Positions 17,368-26,384 of a DNA stretch of 64,000 nt are shown in pieces. The number at the start of each line of letters is the position of its first letter. Position 1 is the first letter of the stretch. The stretch covers positions 310,001-374,000 of the forward strand of contig CP013614.1 of the NCBI GenBank assembly GCA_001465115.1, given 5' to 3'. The position numbers were made by a program, and so were the translations under genes. A model generated the notes under the pieces. It saw only the letters and a list, made by a program, of their open reading frames with translations. It made no database searches and was not told the DNA's origin. This DNA comes from Enterococcus silesiacus. Its GTDB lineage: Bacteria; Bacillota; Bacilli; Lactobacillales; Enterococcaceae.

Positions 17368-17694
17368 ATGGCTAAAAAAACAATTATGCTTGTATGTTCA
17401 GCTGGAATGAGTACAAGTTTACTCGTAACAAAAATGCAAAAGGCTGCTGATGCAAAAGGTTTAGACACCGATATATTCGCAGTATCTGCTTCAGATGCGG
17501 ATAACAATTTAGAAAGCAAACCTGTAGACGTATTATTATTAGGCCCCCAAGTTCGTTTTATGAAAGGCGACTTTGAAAAACGCTTAGCGCCAAAAGGAAT
17601 TCCTCTAGAAGTAATCAACATGGCAGATTATGGCATGATGAACGGGGAAAAAGTTTTACAACAAGCGTTAAATTTGATTGGTAATGATGAATAA
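17368..17694 (+). CDS. PTS lactose/cellobiose family EIIB protein (orphan)
   Basis: This 108-residue protein starts MAKKTIMLVCSAGMSTSLLV, where the Cys near residue 10 is the phosphorylation site of cellobiose-type IIB proteins. The rest matches the small alpha/beta fold (VDVLLLGPQVRFM). No IIA, IIC or hydrolase gene is adjacent, and it has its own promoter and tandem terminators. ATG 17368 is chosen over ATG 17359 and TTG 17338 by the spacing from AAGGAG. It may complement a IIC elsewhere or act as a regulator. Confidence 0.9.
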   Translation: MAKKTIMLVCSAGMSTSLLVTKMQKAADAKGLDTDIFAVSASDADNNLESKPVDVLLLGPQVRFMKGDFEKRLAPKGIPLEVINMADYGMMNGEKVLQQALNLIGNDE

Positions 17695-17703
17695 ATAAAA
17701 TTG

Positions 17704-17747
17704 AAATAAGTGAGAAAAAACGGACTAAGTTTTTCTCACTTATTTTT
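17704..17747 (+). terminator. Terminator of the EIIB gene
   Basis: AAGTGAGAAAAA pairs with TTTTTCTCACTT across a ten-base loop and leads into TATTTTT. Confidence 0.85.
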
Positions 17748-17761
17748 GTTGCCCCTAATAG

Positions 17762-17804
17762 ACTCAATTAATCAGCTGGAAAAGCGGATTAGTTGAGTTT
17801 TTTT
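17762..17804 (+). terminator. Second tandem terminator hairpin
   Basis: ACTCAATTAATC pairs with GATTAGTTGAGT (one wobble) across 13 bases and is followed by TTTTTTC. It insulates comFA from the EIIB transcript. Confidence 0.8.
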
Positions 17805-17869
17805 CGTCAAAAACTCTGAATAAAAAATAGTTAGCAGAAAATGCGTAGTTTTATTATGGAGGGGAAATA

Positions 17870-19198
17870 ATGCAAGAATTATGGGGAAGGAAAGTTTTAA
17901 AAAAAGAGATCAATGACAATAAATCGATTATTGCCGACAGCCAAAAACTACCAACAATGGATATGCTAAATGAAAAGGAAATACAATGCTTACGATGCGG
18001 TCAAATTCAAAGAAAAGTATTGGTTCAATTGAGTAATGGTTATTATTTTTGTCCGGAGTGTATTCAATTAGGTAGGGTGGATACCAGTCAGGAATTTTAT
18101 CACTTACCAGAGCCAACGCCAATACAAAGGACAGTCCATTTTGCTTGGAAAGGCGCATTGACACAAGGGCAGCAAGCAGTATCAGATGAGTTATTAGCTT
18201 CTGTAAAAAAAGGTGAATCTAGGATGATTTGGGCTGTTACAGGTGCAGGAAAGACGGAGATGCTGTTTAAAACGATCCATTATTGTTTGGAGTGCGGTTA
18301 TCGCGTTGGCGTAGCTTCGCCTAGGGTAGATGTTTGTTTAGAGCTTTTTCCTAGAATACAGGCCGTTTTTCCAGATGAGCCAGCTATCTTGCTTCATGGA
18401 AAGATGGACGAAGGGTATCGTTATACTAAATTACTAATATGTACCACACATCAACTATTACGTTTTTTTCAGGCGTTTGATGTATTGATCATTGATGAAG
18501 TGGACGCATTTCCTTTTGTGGACAATCCATTATTGCAGTATGCCGTAAAAAAAGCGATCAAAAACAAGAGCTCACTTATTTATCTGACTGCGACACCCAC
18601 TGAAACGTCAACTAAAAGAAATCGACAAAATAACGTGCAGATCAGTATTTTACCTGCACGTTATCATCGAAGGGCCTTACCCGTTCCGAAAACAAAATGG
18701 TGTCATCACTGGCGTGAAAAAATTAAAAAAGGCCGCAGTCCCAAACAACTTGTGGCTAAAATCCGTACATTGATGAACAAGAATGACGTATTGATTTTTT
18801 GCCCTAGCATTGCTTTGATGGAGCAATTAAAAAATGCTATTGAAAAAAAATTTCCTAAAGTACCGTTGGCTTGTGTTCATTCGCAAGATTCAGAACGACT
18901 AGAAAAAGTACTAGGCATGAGAAATAAAGAATATAGGATTTTGATAACTTCTACTATCTTGGAACGGGGTGTGACTTTTGACGGTGTATCAGTAATTGTT
19001 TTAGGTGCAAACCATCCTGTTTTTGCCACTTCAGCTCTTGTTCAAATTGCTGGAAGAGTCGATCGAAGAATGGACTATACTGCAGGCGAAGTTTGGTTTT
19101 TACATGATGGCTGTACCAGAGCAATGAGAGAGGCAATCAAACAAATCAAAAAGATGAATAGGTTAGGGCGAGAAAGGGGCTTGATTGATGAAATGTAA
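17870..19198 (+). CDS. comFA: Late competence helicase ComFA
   Basis: The 442 residues hold an N-terminal zinc-binding CxxC pair (CLRCG and CPEC, about 40-75), Walker A TGAGKTE (near 125), a DEVDA box and helicase C-terminal motifs (TSTILERGVTF, QIAGRVDR). ComFA is the ATP-driven motor that pulls single-stranded DNA into the cell during transformation. A GGAGGGG site precedes ATG 17870. comFC overlaps its 3' end. The frame is intact, so the uptake motor looks functional; natural competence of the organism is not shown by this. Confidence 0.92.
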   Translation: MQELWGRKVLKKEINDNKSIIADSQKLPTMDMLNEKEIQCLRCGQIQRKVLVQLSNGYYFCPECIQLGRVDTSQEFYHLPEPTPIQRTVHFAWKGALTQGQQAVSDELLASVKKGESRMIWAVTGAGKTEMLFKTIHYCLECGYRVGVASPRVDVCLELFPRIQAVFPDEPAILLHGKMDEGYRYTKLLICTTHQLLRFFQAFDVLIIDEVDAFPFVDNPLLQYAVKKAIKNKSSLIYLTATPTETSTKRNRQNNVQISILPARYHRRALPVPKTKWCHHWREKIKKGRSPKQLVAKIRTLMNKNDVLIFCPSIALMEQLKNAIEKKFPKVPLACVHSQDSERLEKVLGMRNKEYRILITSTILERGVTFDGVSVIVLGANHPVFATSALVQIAGRVDRRMDYTAGEVWFLHDGCTRAMREAIKQIKKMNRLGRERGLIDEM

Positions 19199-19874
19199 TT
19201 ATTGCAGGCAAATGGTCACTAGAAATTTAACGATGAAAGAAATTTTTTTGCCTAAAAAAATCATGTCGGAGCAATTGTGCTCACAATGTGTTGTAAAATT
19301 TCAATTATTAGGCAAAAAAGAGAACTGTCGTGGTTGTCAGCGGCAGACTAAAAAGGCTTATTGTGAGGATTGTTTGAAGTGGCAACGGTGTTATCCAGGC
19401 TATGACTTTCATCACGAAGCAATATTTTCATACAATCAAGCGATGCAAGAATGGTTTGAAGAATATAAATTTAAAGGCAATTATCGTCTTCGCTATAGTT
19501 TTGCTTCATTTTTACAGCCTTACTTTAAGCAAAAGAAAAATTTTTTAGTGATCCCAATGCCAATATCAGCAAAACGTATGGAAACACGGGGATTTAATCA
19601 GGTTGAAGGAATACTAGATGCTGCGAACATTTCCTATCAGCCGTACCTTGTCCGGTTTGCAGACGGTGTTTCCCAAGTCCAAAAAACAAGAAAAGAGCGA
19701 TTAACTTTGCAACAACCCTTTAAACTTACAAAAGAAGGTAGCAAAGTAGTTGAAAATAAAGACATACTTTTAGTTGATGATATTTATACAACTGGGCGGA
19801 CGATTTTTCATGCAGCGCAAGTTATTTTAGAAAAACAGCCTACAAAACTGTATACGTTTTCTCTCGCAAGATAA
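19188..19874 (+). CDS. comFC: Competence protein ComFC (phosphoribosyltransferase-like)
   Basis: This 228-residue protein has N-terminal zinc-binding cysteines (CNYC, CSQC, CRGC, CEDC, residues 3-60) and a C-terminal PRTase domain with the PRPP loop LLVDDIYTTGRT (near 195). ComFC works with ComFA in DNA uptake. ATG 19188 lies inside the end of comFA (11-base overlap), with AAGGGG upstream, so the pair is translationally coupled. Confidence 0.9.
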   Translation: MKCNYCRQMVTRNLTMKEIFLPKKIMSEQLCSQCVVKFQLLGKKENCRGCQRQTKKAYCEDCLKWQRCYPGYDFHHEAIFSYNQAMQEWFEEYKFKGNYRLRYSFASFLQPYFKQKKNFLVIPMPISAKRMETRGFNQVEGILDAANISYQPYLVRFADGVSQVQKTRKERLTLQQPFKLTKEGSKVVENKDILLVDDIYTTGRTIFHAAQVILEKQPTKLYTFSLAR

Positions 19875-19910
19875 CAGAGAAATTAAAATAAAAAAACGAT
19901 CGCAATTTTG

Positions 19911-19939
19911 TTGGCAAAAGCAGGATAATTCGTTATAAT
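19911..19939 (+). promoter_or_regulatory. Strong promoter of hpf
   Basis: TTGGCA (19911-19916), exactly 17 bases and TATAAT (19934-19939). The 5' leader that follows contains an AAGAAGGA/TCCTTCTT inverted repeat (19949-19956 with 19977-19984). Confidence 0.88.
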
Positions 19940-20011
19940 AGAATTAAGAAGAAGGATAACAGAGTGGTCCTTTTATTCCTTCTTTAGTGGCAGATGAAAG
20001 GGGTAATCGTT

Positions 20012-20563
20012 ATGTTTAGATATAATGTGCGTGGAGAAAACATCGAAGTTACTGAAGCTATCCGTGACTACGTAGAGAAAAAAGTAGGCAAATTAGAGCG
20101 TTATTTCAGTGATTCACCTGAAGCAACAGTACATGTGAACTTAAAAGTCTACACTGAAAAAACAGCAAAAGTTGAGGTTACAATTCCTCTACCTTATTTA
20201 GTTTTACGAGCTGAAGAAACATCACCTGATTTATATGCAAGTGTTGATTTAGTTGTAGATAAATTAGAACGACAAATCCGTAAATTTAAAACAAAAATTA
20301 ACCGTAAATCTCGTGAAACAGGGATGAATACTGCTAAAGCAGCTATTTTCTTAAATGGTGAAGAAACACCAGAAGAAACGCCAGAATTAGACATCGTTCG
20401 TACTAAACGTCTTTCATTAAAACCAATGGATAGTGAAGAAGCTGTTTTACAAATGAACATGTTAGGACATAACTTTTTTATCTTTGAAGATTCAGAAACA
20501 AACGGAACAAGTATTGTTTACCGTCGTAAAGACGGCAAATATGGCTTGATCGAAACAGACTAA
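20012..20563 (+). CDS. hpf: Long-form ribosome hibernation promoting factor HPF
   Basis: The 183 residues comprise the S30AE N-terminal domain (about 1-100, MFRYNVRGENIEVTEAI) that sits in the decoding centre, a linker, and the C-terminal dimerisation domain (about 125-183, VRTKRLSLKPMDSEEAVLQM and VYRRKDGKYGLIE). Long HPF joins two 70S ribosomes into 100S dimers in stationary phase. ATG 20012 is preferred to ATG 19994 since the AAAGGGG site lies between them. It is upstream of secA, a common Firmicutes order. Confidence 0.96.
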   Translation: MFRYNVRGENIEVTEAIRDYVEKKVGKLERYFSDSPEATVHVNLKVYTEKTAKVEVTIPLPYLVLRAEETSPDLYASVDLVVDKLERQIRKFKTKINRKSRETGMNTAKAAIFLNGEETPEETPELDIVRTKRLSLKPMDSEEAVLQMNMLGHNFFIFEDSETNGTSIVYRRKDGKYGLIETD

Positions 20564-20691
20564 ATTGAACAAGTGAGGTAAAATAATTTTGATTCAATAA
20601 AATTATTCTAAAAATAGCTAGAAAATCAAAATAAAAGCCATTTTTAGAAAAATTATTATCAAGAGTTATTTTCTTTCGAATAATCGATTTT

Positions 20692-20738
20692 TAAGAGACT
20701 GAAGCAGGACGGCACACGTTTTGCCGCAGTCTCTTTCC
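20692..20738 (+). terminator. Terminator in the hpf-secA gap
   Basis: AGAGACTG (20694-20701) pairs with CAGTCTCT (20727-20734), with an inner CGGCA/TGCCG stem, followed by TTCCTT. The remaining bases of the 333-base gap are AT-rich; an AATAATTTT/AAAATTATT inverted repeat lies near 20581-20607 and no gene is seen. Confidence 0.65.
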
Positions 20739-20896
20739 TTATTGCCCCTGTATAATACATAAAAAATGAACTAATATATTATTAATATTAAGAGAAGTTA
20801 TTTCCTTTCTTACCAACTAGTGATAAAATGGAAAGGATGATTGTGCATTTAGTGCAAAAAATAAATTAGAGTTTACTGAAAGGAACACTTAAAAAC

Positions 20897-23428
20897 ATGG
20901 CGAATTTTTTAAAAAAGATAATTGAAAATGATAAAAAGGAACTGAAGCGCTTGGATGGTATTGCCAAACAAGTAGATACTCATGCTTCAGCGATTGCTGC
21001 ATTAAGCGATGAAGAATTAAGAGCAAAGACAGACGAGTTCAAAGCTCGCTATCAAAAAGGAGAAACACTAGATCAACTATTACCAGAAGCTTTTGCGGTT
21101 GTCCGTGAAGCAGCAAAACGTGTCTTAGGATTATACCCATATCACGTTCAGTTAATGGGTGGTATCGTCTTACATGATGGGAACATTCCTGAAATGAGAA
21201 CGGGTGAAGGGAAAACGTTGACTGCTACAATGCCAGTTTATTTAAATGCGTTGACTGGCGAAGGTGTTCACGTTGTGACAGTGAATGAATATTTAGCAAC
21301 TCGTGACTCGGATGAAATGGGTGAGTTATACAACTTCTTAGGTTTAACAGTCGGTTTAAATATCAACTCAAAATCATCTGAAGAAAAACGGGATGCTTAT
21401 AATTGCGATATTACCTACAGTACAAATAACGAATTAGGGTTCGATTATTTACGTGATAATATGGTTGTTTACCGTAACCAAATGGTACAACGTCCGTTGA
21501 ACTATGCCATTGTGGATGAGGTCGATTCAATCTTAATCGATGAAGCTCGGACACCGTTGATTATTTCAGGTCAAGCTGAAAAATCAACAGCACTTTACAC
21601 GCGCACAGATAATTTTGTTAAGCGTCTAAAAGAAGAAGAAGACTATAAAATCGATGTTCAATCGAAAACAATTAGTTTAACAGAAGCTGGAATTGAAAAA
21701 GCAGAAGAAAACTTTGGTTTAGAAAATCTTTACGACATTGAAAATACAGCGTTAACACATCATATGGATCAAGCGTTGCGTGCAAACTTCATCATGCTTC
21801 GTGACATTGATTACGTGGTACAAGAAGGTAAAGTCTTGATTGTTGACCAATTTACTGGTCGAATCATGGATGGACGTCGTTATTCTGATGGCCTCCACCA
21901 AGCAATCGAAGCCAAAGAAGGCGTAGAGATCGAAGATGAAACGAAGACAATGGCGACAATCACATTCCAAAACTATTTCCGTATGTATAAGAAATTATCT
22001 GGGATGACAGGGACTGCTAAGACAGAGGAAGAAGAGTTTCGTGAAATTTACAACATTCAAGTCTTCCAAATTCCGACAAACCGTCCAATCGTTCGTGATG
22101 ACCGTGCAGATTTACTGTACCCAACATTACAAAGTAAATTTAAAGCTGTTGTCCAAGATATCAAAGAACGTTATCATAACGGTCAACCTGTTTTAGTCGG
22201 AACGGTTGCAGTTGAAACATCTGAATTGTTATCAGAACTACTTAACAAAGAAAAAGTACCTCATGAAGTGTTGAATGCGAAAAACCACTTTAAAGAAGCA
22301 GAAATTATTATGAATGCAGGTCAAAAAGGGGCAGTAACAATTGCTACCAATATGGCTGGTCGTGGTACAGATATCAAACTTGGGCTTGGTGTTGTTGAAC
22401 TTGGAGGTTTAGCGGTTATTGGTACTGAACGTCATGAATCTCGTCGTATCGATAATCAATTACGTGGACGTGCTGGACGTCAAGGAGATCCAGGGGTTTC
22501 TCAATTCTATCTATCACTAGAAGATGACTTGATGAAACGTTTTGGCTCAGATCGAATCAAAGCATTCTTGGATCGTATGAATGTTGAAGAATCAGATGCA
22601 GTAATCCAAAGTAAAATGTTCAGTAAACAAGTTGAATCTGCTCAAAAACGTGTTGAAGGTAACAACTACGATACACGTAAAAATGTCCTACAATATGATG
22701 ATGTAATGCGTGAGCAACGCGAAGTTATTTATGCGCAACGTCAAGAAGTCATCATGGAAGAAAATGATTTAACTGAAGTATTATTGAATATGGTGAAACG
22801 GACAATCACGCGTGTTGTAGAAAGTCATACCCAATTAGAAAAAGAAAATTGGAACTTAGATGGCATTGTTGATTTTGCTGCGTCAACTTTAGTTCATGAA
22901 GATTCTATTACTAAAGCAGATATTGAGACTAAATCGCCAGAAGAAATCAAAGCATATTTAGTAACACGTGCCCAAGAAGTCTATGATACAAAGGTAGAGC
23001 AATTAAATGGAGCAGAGCAAATTCTTGAATTCCAAAAAGTTGTTATTTTACGTGTTGTAGATACAAAATGGACCGATCATATTGATGCGATGGATCAATT
23101 ACGTCAATCAGTCGGTTTGCGTGCTTATGGTCAAAACAATCCATTAGTTGAATATCAAACAGAAGGTTACAATATGTTTGAAGAAATGATTGGAGCAATT
23201 GAATATGAAGTTACTCGCTTATTCATGAAATCAGAAATTCGTCAAAATGTTCAACGGGAACAAGTAGCACAAGGTGAGGCTGTTCATTCATCAGATGAAG
23301 AAGAGCCACAAAGCAATACAAGTGCTAAGAAGAAACCAATCCATGTTGACGAGAAAATTGGCCGCAATGATCCTTGTCCATGCGGCAGCGGCAAGAAATA
23401 CAAAAATTGCCACGGTAAAGGTCTGTAA
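20897..23428 (+). CDS. secA: Protein translocase ATPase SecA
   Basis: This 843-residue protein has the usual SecA length and order: NBD1 with [14 protein letters not shown] near 100, [16 protein letters not shown] near 210, NBD2 with [13 protein letters not shown] near 490, and helical scaffold/wing domains. It ends in a zinc-binding [14 protein letters not shown] tail that contacts SecB-like partners, lipids or ribosomes. It drives proteins through SecYEG. ATG 20897 has AAAGGA upstream. prfB follows. Confidence 0.98.
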   Translation: MANFLKKIIENDKKELKRLDGIAKQVDTHASAIAALSDEELRAKTDEFKARYQKGETLDQLLPEAFAVVREAAKRVLGLYPYHVQLMGGIVLHDGNIPEMRTGEGKTLTATMPVYLNALTGEGVHVVTVNEYLATRDSDEMGELYNFLGLTVGLNINSKSSEEKRDAYNCDITYSTNNELGFDYLRDNMVVYRNQMVQRPLNYAIVDEVDSILIDEARTPLIISGQAEKSTALYTRTDNFVKRLKEEEDYKIDVQSKTISLTEAGIEKAEENFGLENLYDIENTALTHHMDQALRANFIMLRDIDYVVQEGKVLIVDQFTGRIMDGRRYSDGLHQAIEAKEGVEIEDETKTMATITFQNYFRMYKKLSGMTGTAKTEEEEFREIYNIQVFQIPTNRPIVRDDRADLLYPTLQSKFKAVVQDIKERYHNGQPVLVGTVAVETSELLSELLNKEKVPHEVLNAKNHFKEAEIIMNAGQKGAVTIATNMAGRGTDIKLGLGVVELGGLAVIGTERHESRRIDNQLRGRAGRQGDPGVSQFYLSLEDDLMKRFGSDRIKAFLDRMNVEESDAVIQSKMFSKQVESAQKRVEGNNYDTRKNVLQYDDVMREQREVIYAQRQEVIMEENDLTEVLLNMVKRTITRVVESHTQLEKENWNLDGIVDFAASTLVHEDSITKADIETKSPEEIKAYLVTRAQEVYDTKVEQLNGAEQILEFQKVVILRVVDTKWTDHIDAMDQLRQSVGLRAYGQNNPLVEYQTEGYNMFEEMIGAIEYEVTRLFMKSEIRQNVQREQVAQGEAVHSSDEEEPQSNTSAKKKPIHVDEKIGRNDPCPCGSGKKYKNCHGKGL

Positions 23429-23434
23429 CAATCG

Positions 23435-23470
23435 ATGAAGGTGAGGCGTTCGCCTCGCCTTCATTTGTTT
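23435..23470 (+). terminator. GC-rich hairpin between secA and prfB
   Basis: A 14-bp stem (ATGAAGGTGAGGCG with its complement, one wobble) with a TT turn is followed by a weak TTTGTTT tract. Partial readthrough into prfB is likely. Confidence 0.7.
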
Positions 23471-23508
23471 GCGTAATAAAGTATTGAAAGTGAAAGGAAG
23501 AAAATATC

Positions 23509-24610
23509 ATGGAAAATGCTGAAATCCGTACTATTTTAGATGAAATGAATCAATCAATTACAAGCTTCAGGGGGTCTCTTTGACTTAGATCAATTAGAAG
23601 AAGACATAGCGGAAGCTGAAAATAGAATGGCAGAGCCCGGTTTTTGGGATAATTCAGAAACAGCACAGCAGTTGATCAATGAAACCAATGCTTATAAAGA
23701 AAAATACCAACAGTTTCATCAATTTGCTGATGAACTGGAAGAATTGGAAATCATGAGTGAAATGCAGCAAGAAGAATATGATCCAGACACTCAAATAGAA
23801 TTGGAAGAACGTTTACTTGCTCTAAAGGAAAAATTAAGTATTTATGAGCTTTCCTTACTCTTAAACGAGCCTTATGACAAAAATAATGTTATCATGGAAC
23901 TTCATCCAGGAGCTGGTGGCACGGAATCACAAGATTGGGGCAGTATGTTGCTTCGAATGTATACCCGTTGGGCTGAAAGTCATGGGTTTCAAGTAGAAAC
24001 ATTAGATTACCAATCAGGAGACGAAGCAGGAATAAAAAGTGTGACTCTTTTAATTAAGGGATATAATGCCTATGGTTATTTGAAATCTGAAAAAGGGGTT
24101 CACCGTTTAGTGCGAATTTCACCATTTGATTCTGCCAAACGTCGCCACACTTCTTTTTGCTCGGTTGATATTATGCCTGAACTGGATGAAAATGTTGAGA
24201 TCGATATCAATACTGATGATTTAAAAGTCGACACCTATCGTGCTAGTGGAGCTGGTGGACAGCATATCAATAAAACCGAATCAGCTGTGCGGATCACTCA
24301 TATCCCAACAGGAACTGTTGTTGCCAGTCAAGCGCAACGTTCACAATTAAAAAACCGTGAGCAAGCGATGGGCATGCTAAAAGCCAAACTTTACCAATTA
24401 GAAATGGATAAAAAAGCACAAGAAGCAGCTTCGTTGCGTGGAGAACAGCTAGAGATCGGTTGGGGCTCACAAATTCGTTCGTATGTTTTCCACCCCTATT
24501 CAATGGTCAAAGACCATCGTACCAATTATGAAACTGGAAATGTACAGGCAGTAATGGATGGAGACCTGGATGGTTTCATTGATGCTTACTTGAAACAAAA
24601 ATTAAATTGA
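23509..24610 (+). CDS. prfB: Peptide chain release factor 2 with programmed +1 frameshift
   Basis: Translation starts at ATG 23509 and reaches an in-frame TGA at 23581-23583 after 24 codons. The site is AGGGGG-TCT-CTT-TGA-C: the ribosome shifts +1 at CTT and reads GAC from 23582, giving 366 residues in total (bases 23509-23580 joined to 23582-24610). The main frame carries the SPF stop-codon recognition motif ([11 protein letters not shown]) and the GGQ catalytic motif ([17 protein letters not shown]). RF2 terminates at UGA and UAA, and low RF2 promotes the shift, a classical autoregulatory loop. This is a functional gene, not a broken one. Confidence 0.97.
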
Positions 24611-24669
24611 TCAATTCACAGAAATGAAACAAAATTGTAAACTGTTGAAAGAGCCTTGAAACAAAGTCA

Positions 24670-24678
24670 TGTTATAAT
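24670..24678 (+). promoter_or_regulatory. Extended -10 promoter of ftsEX
   Basis: TGTTATAAT is an extended -10 element 40 bases before ftsE; a TTGAAA at 24645-24650 is too far (22 bases) to be an ideal -35. Confidence 0.5.
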
Positions 24679-24717
24679 GATTGATAGTCTAGAAAACAGA
24701 GATGGAGAGAATACGCC

Positions 24718-25404
24718 ATGATTGAAATGAAAGATGTAATGAAGAAATATTCGAATGGTACAACTGCTATCCGAAATATTTCAGTAGAAATAAAACCAGG
24801 TGAATTCGTTTATGTTGTTGGCCCTTCCGGAGCCGGAAAATCAACATTCATTAAATTGATGTACCGTGAAGAAAAAGCAACAAAAGGACGTTTAAAAGTT
24901 GCCAGTCATGATTTAATGAAAATAAAAAATGCAGAAGTACCTTATCTTAGAAGAGAAATCGGCATTGTTTTTCAGGATTATAAATTATTGACGAAGAAGA
25001 CTGTCTATGAAAATGTTGCTTATGCGATGCAAGTTGTTGGACGTAAACCGAGAGATATCAAGAAAAGAGTAATGGAAGTTCTTGATCTTGTTGGTTTAAA
25101 ACATAAAGTTCGAGTGTTCCCAAGTGAATTATCTGGTGGTGAACAACAACGTGTGTCAATCGCGCGCGCAATCGTAAATACACCCAAAGTGCTAATTGCC
25201 GATGAACCAACAGGAAATCTTGACCCAGAAAACTCATGGGAAATCATGAAATTGTTAGATCGGATCAACGCACAAGGAACGACCGTTGTGATGGCAACAC
25301 ATAACAGCACGATTGTAAATACGATCCGTCATCGCGTAATCGCCATTGAAAATGGCCGAATTATTCGAGACCAAGCGGAAGGAGACTATGGCTACGATGA
25401 TTAG
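24718..25404 (+). CDS. ftsE: Cell division ATP-binding protein FtsE
   Basis: This 228-residue ABC ATPase has Walker A GPSGAGKST near 36, signature LSGGEQQRVSIARAI, Walker B VLIADEPTGNLDP and switch ATHNS. With FtsX it controls extracytoplasmic peptidoglycan hydrolases at division; in streptococci and bacilli it activates PcsB or CwlO. ATG 24718 follows a GGAGAG site. ftsX overlaps its 3' end. Confidence 0.95.
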   Translation: MIEMKDVMKKYSNGTTAIRNISVEIKPGEFVYVVGPSGAGKSTFIKLMYREEKATKGRLKVASHDLMKIKNAEVPYLRREIGIVFQDYKLLTKKTVYENVAYAMQVVGRKPRDIKKRVMEVLDLVGLKHKVRVFPSELSGGEQQRVSIARAIVNTPKVLIADEPTGNLDPENSWEIMKLLDRINAQGTTVVMATHNSTIVNTIRHRVIAIENGRIIRDQAEGDYGYDD

Positions 25405-26281
25405 AACGTTCTTTTCTCACGTCCTAGAAAGTATCAAAAGTTTAAAACGTAATGGGTGGATGACAATCGCTTCTGCTAGTGCCGTTACGATTACTTTAGT
25501 CCTTGTTGGGATTTTTATGGCAGTTATTTTCAATGCAACAAAATTAGCAAAAGATATTGAAGAGAACGTAACAGTTTCAGTTTTCGTTGATATTGGTACA
25601 ACACCAGATGAAATGCAAAAATTAGAAAAAGACCTAAATAAAATCAAAGATGTAGAGACAATTTCTTACTCAAATAAAGACCAACAATTAAAGAAAATCC
25701 AAAAACAAATGGGTGAGGCTTGGAATTTATTTGAAGGAGACAGCAATCCGCTTTACGATGTCTACTTAGTAAGTGCTAAAGATCCAGCAGATACAAAGAA
25801 AATTTCCGAAAAAGCAGCTAAACTTCCAAATGTGTTTAAAGCAGATTATGGTGGTGTTTCTTCAGATAAAATCTTCAGTCTTGCTGGAAAAGTTAGAACA
25901 TGGGGATTGGGTGCAGCGTTATTGCTATTGTTTGTCGCAGTGTTCTTGATTTCCAATACGATTCGTATTACCATTCTTTCACGTCAAAGAGAAATCCAAA
26001 TCATGCGTTTGGTTGGTGCAAAAAATGGATATATTCGTTGGCCGTTCTTTATAGAAGGTGCTTGGATTGGTCTATTAGGCTCTATCATTCCAATTCTTTT
26101 ATTAACGTTCGGGTATCAACAGTTTTATAATATATTCAACCGTCAATTGTTACAATCAAATTATTCATTGCTAAAACCAGAATCGTTTGTTTGGCAATTG
26201 GATCTATTGATGGTCGTGATTGGTATGACTATCGGATCTTTAGGTTCAATTATATCAATGCGTCGTTTCTTAAAAATTTAG
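25397..26281 (+). CDS. ftsX: Cell division ABC permease FtsX
   Basis: The protein has about 294 residues, with a first membrane segment near 25-45, an extracellular domain (about 50-165), then three membrane segments, with the FtsX/MacB motif REIQIMRLVGAKNGYIRWPF between segments 2 and 3. Two in-frame starts are possible: ATG 25388 (MATMIRTFF) and ATG 25397 (MIRTFF). AAGGAG at 25379-25384 is rather close to the first and rather far from the second; I chose the second because orthologues usually begin MIRTF. It overlaps ftsE by eight bases. Confidence 0.92.
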   Translation: MIRTFFSHVLESIKSLKRNGWMTIASASAVTITLVLVGIFMAVIFNATKLAKDIEENVTVSVFVDIGTTPDEMQKLEKDLNKIKDVETISYSNKDQQLKKIQKQMGEAWNLFEGDSNPLYDVYLVSAKDPADTKKISEKAAKLPNVFKADYGGVSSDKIFSLAGKVRTWGLGAALLLLFVAVFLISNTIRITILSRQREIQIMRLVGAKNGYIRWPFFIEGAWIGLLGSIIPILLLTFGYQQFYNIFNRQLLQSNYSLLKPESFVWQLDLLMVVIGMTIGSLGSIISMRRFLKI

Positions 26282-26288
26282 CAAGCTT

Positions 26289-26316
26289 AAGCAGACATTT
26301 TTGTCTGCTTTTTCTT
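26289..26316 (+). terminator. Terminator of ftsEX
   Basis: GCAGACA-TTTT-TGTCTGC with A/T flanks and a TTTTTCTTT tail. Confidence 0.9.
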
Positions 26317-26384
26317 TACTTATTTTCATAAGTTCGTTATGCTTTAATGGGGATAAGTGAGATGTGTGTGATTGGGGTGAATAA

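Noticed and set aside
17821..17869. Competence (ComX/CIN) box upstream of comFA
   Set aside because: I looked for TACGAATA-like sequence and found only TGCGTAGT, which is not a convincing match.
20564..20691. Small RNA gene in the hpf-secA gap
   Set aside because: The AT-rich inverted repeats are not accompanied by a promoter of reasonable quality.
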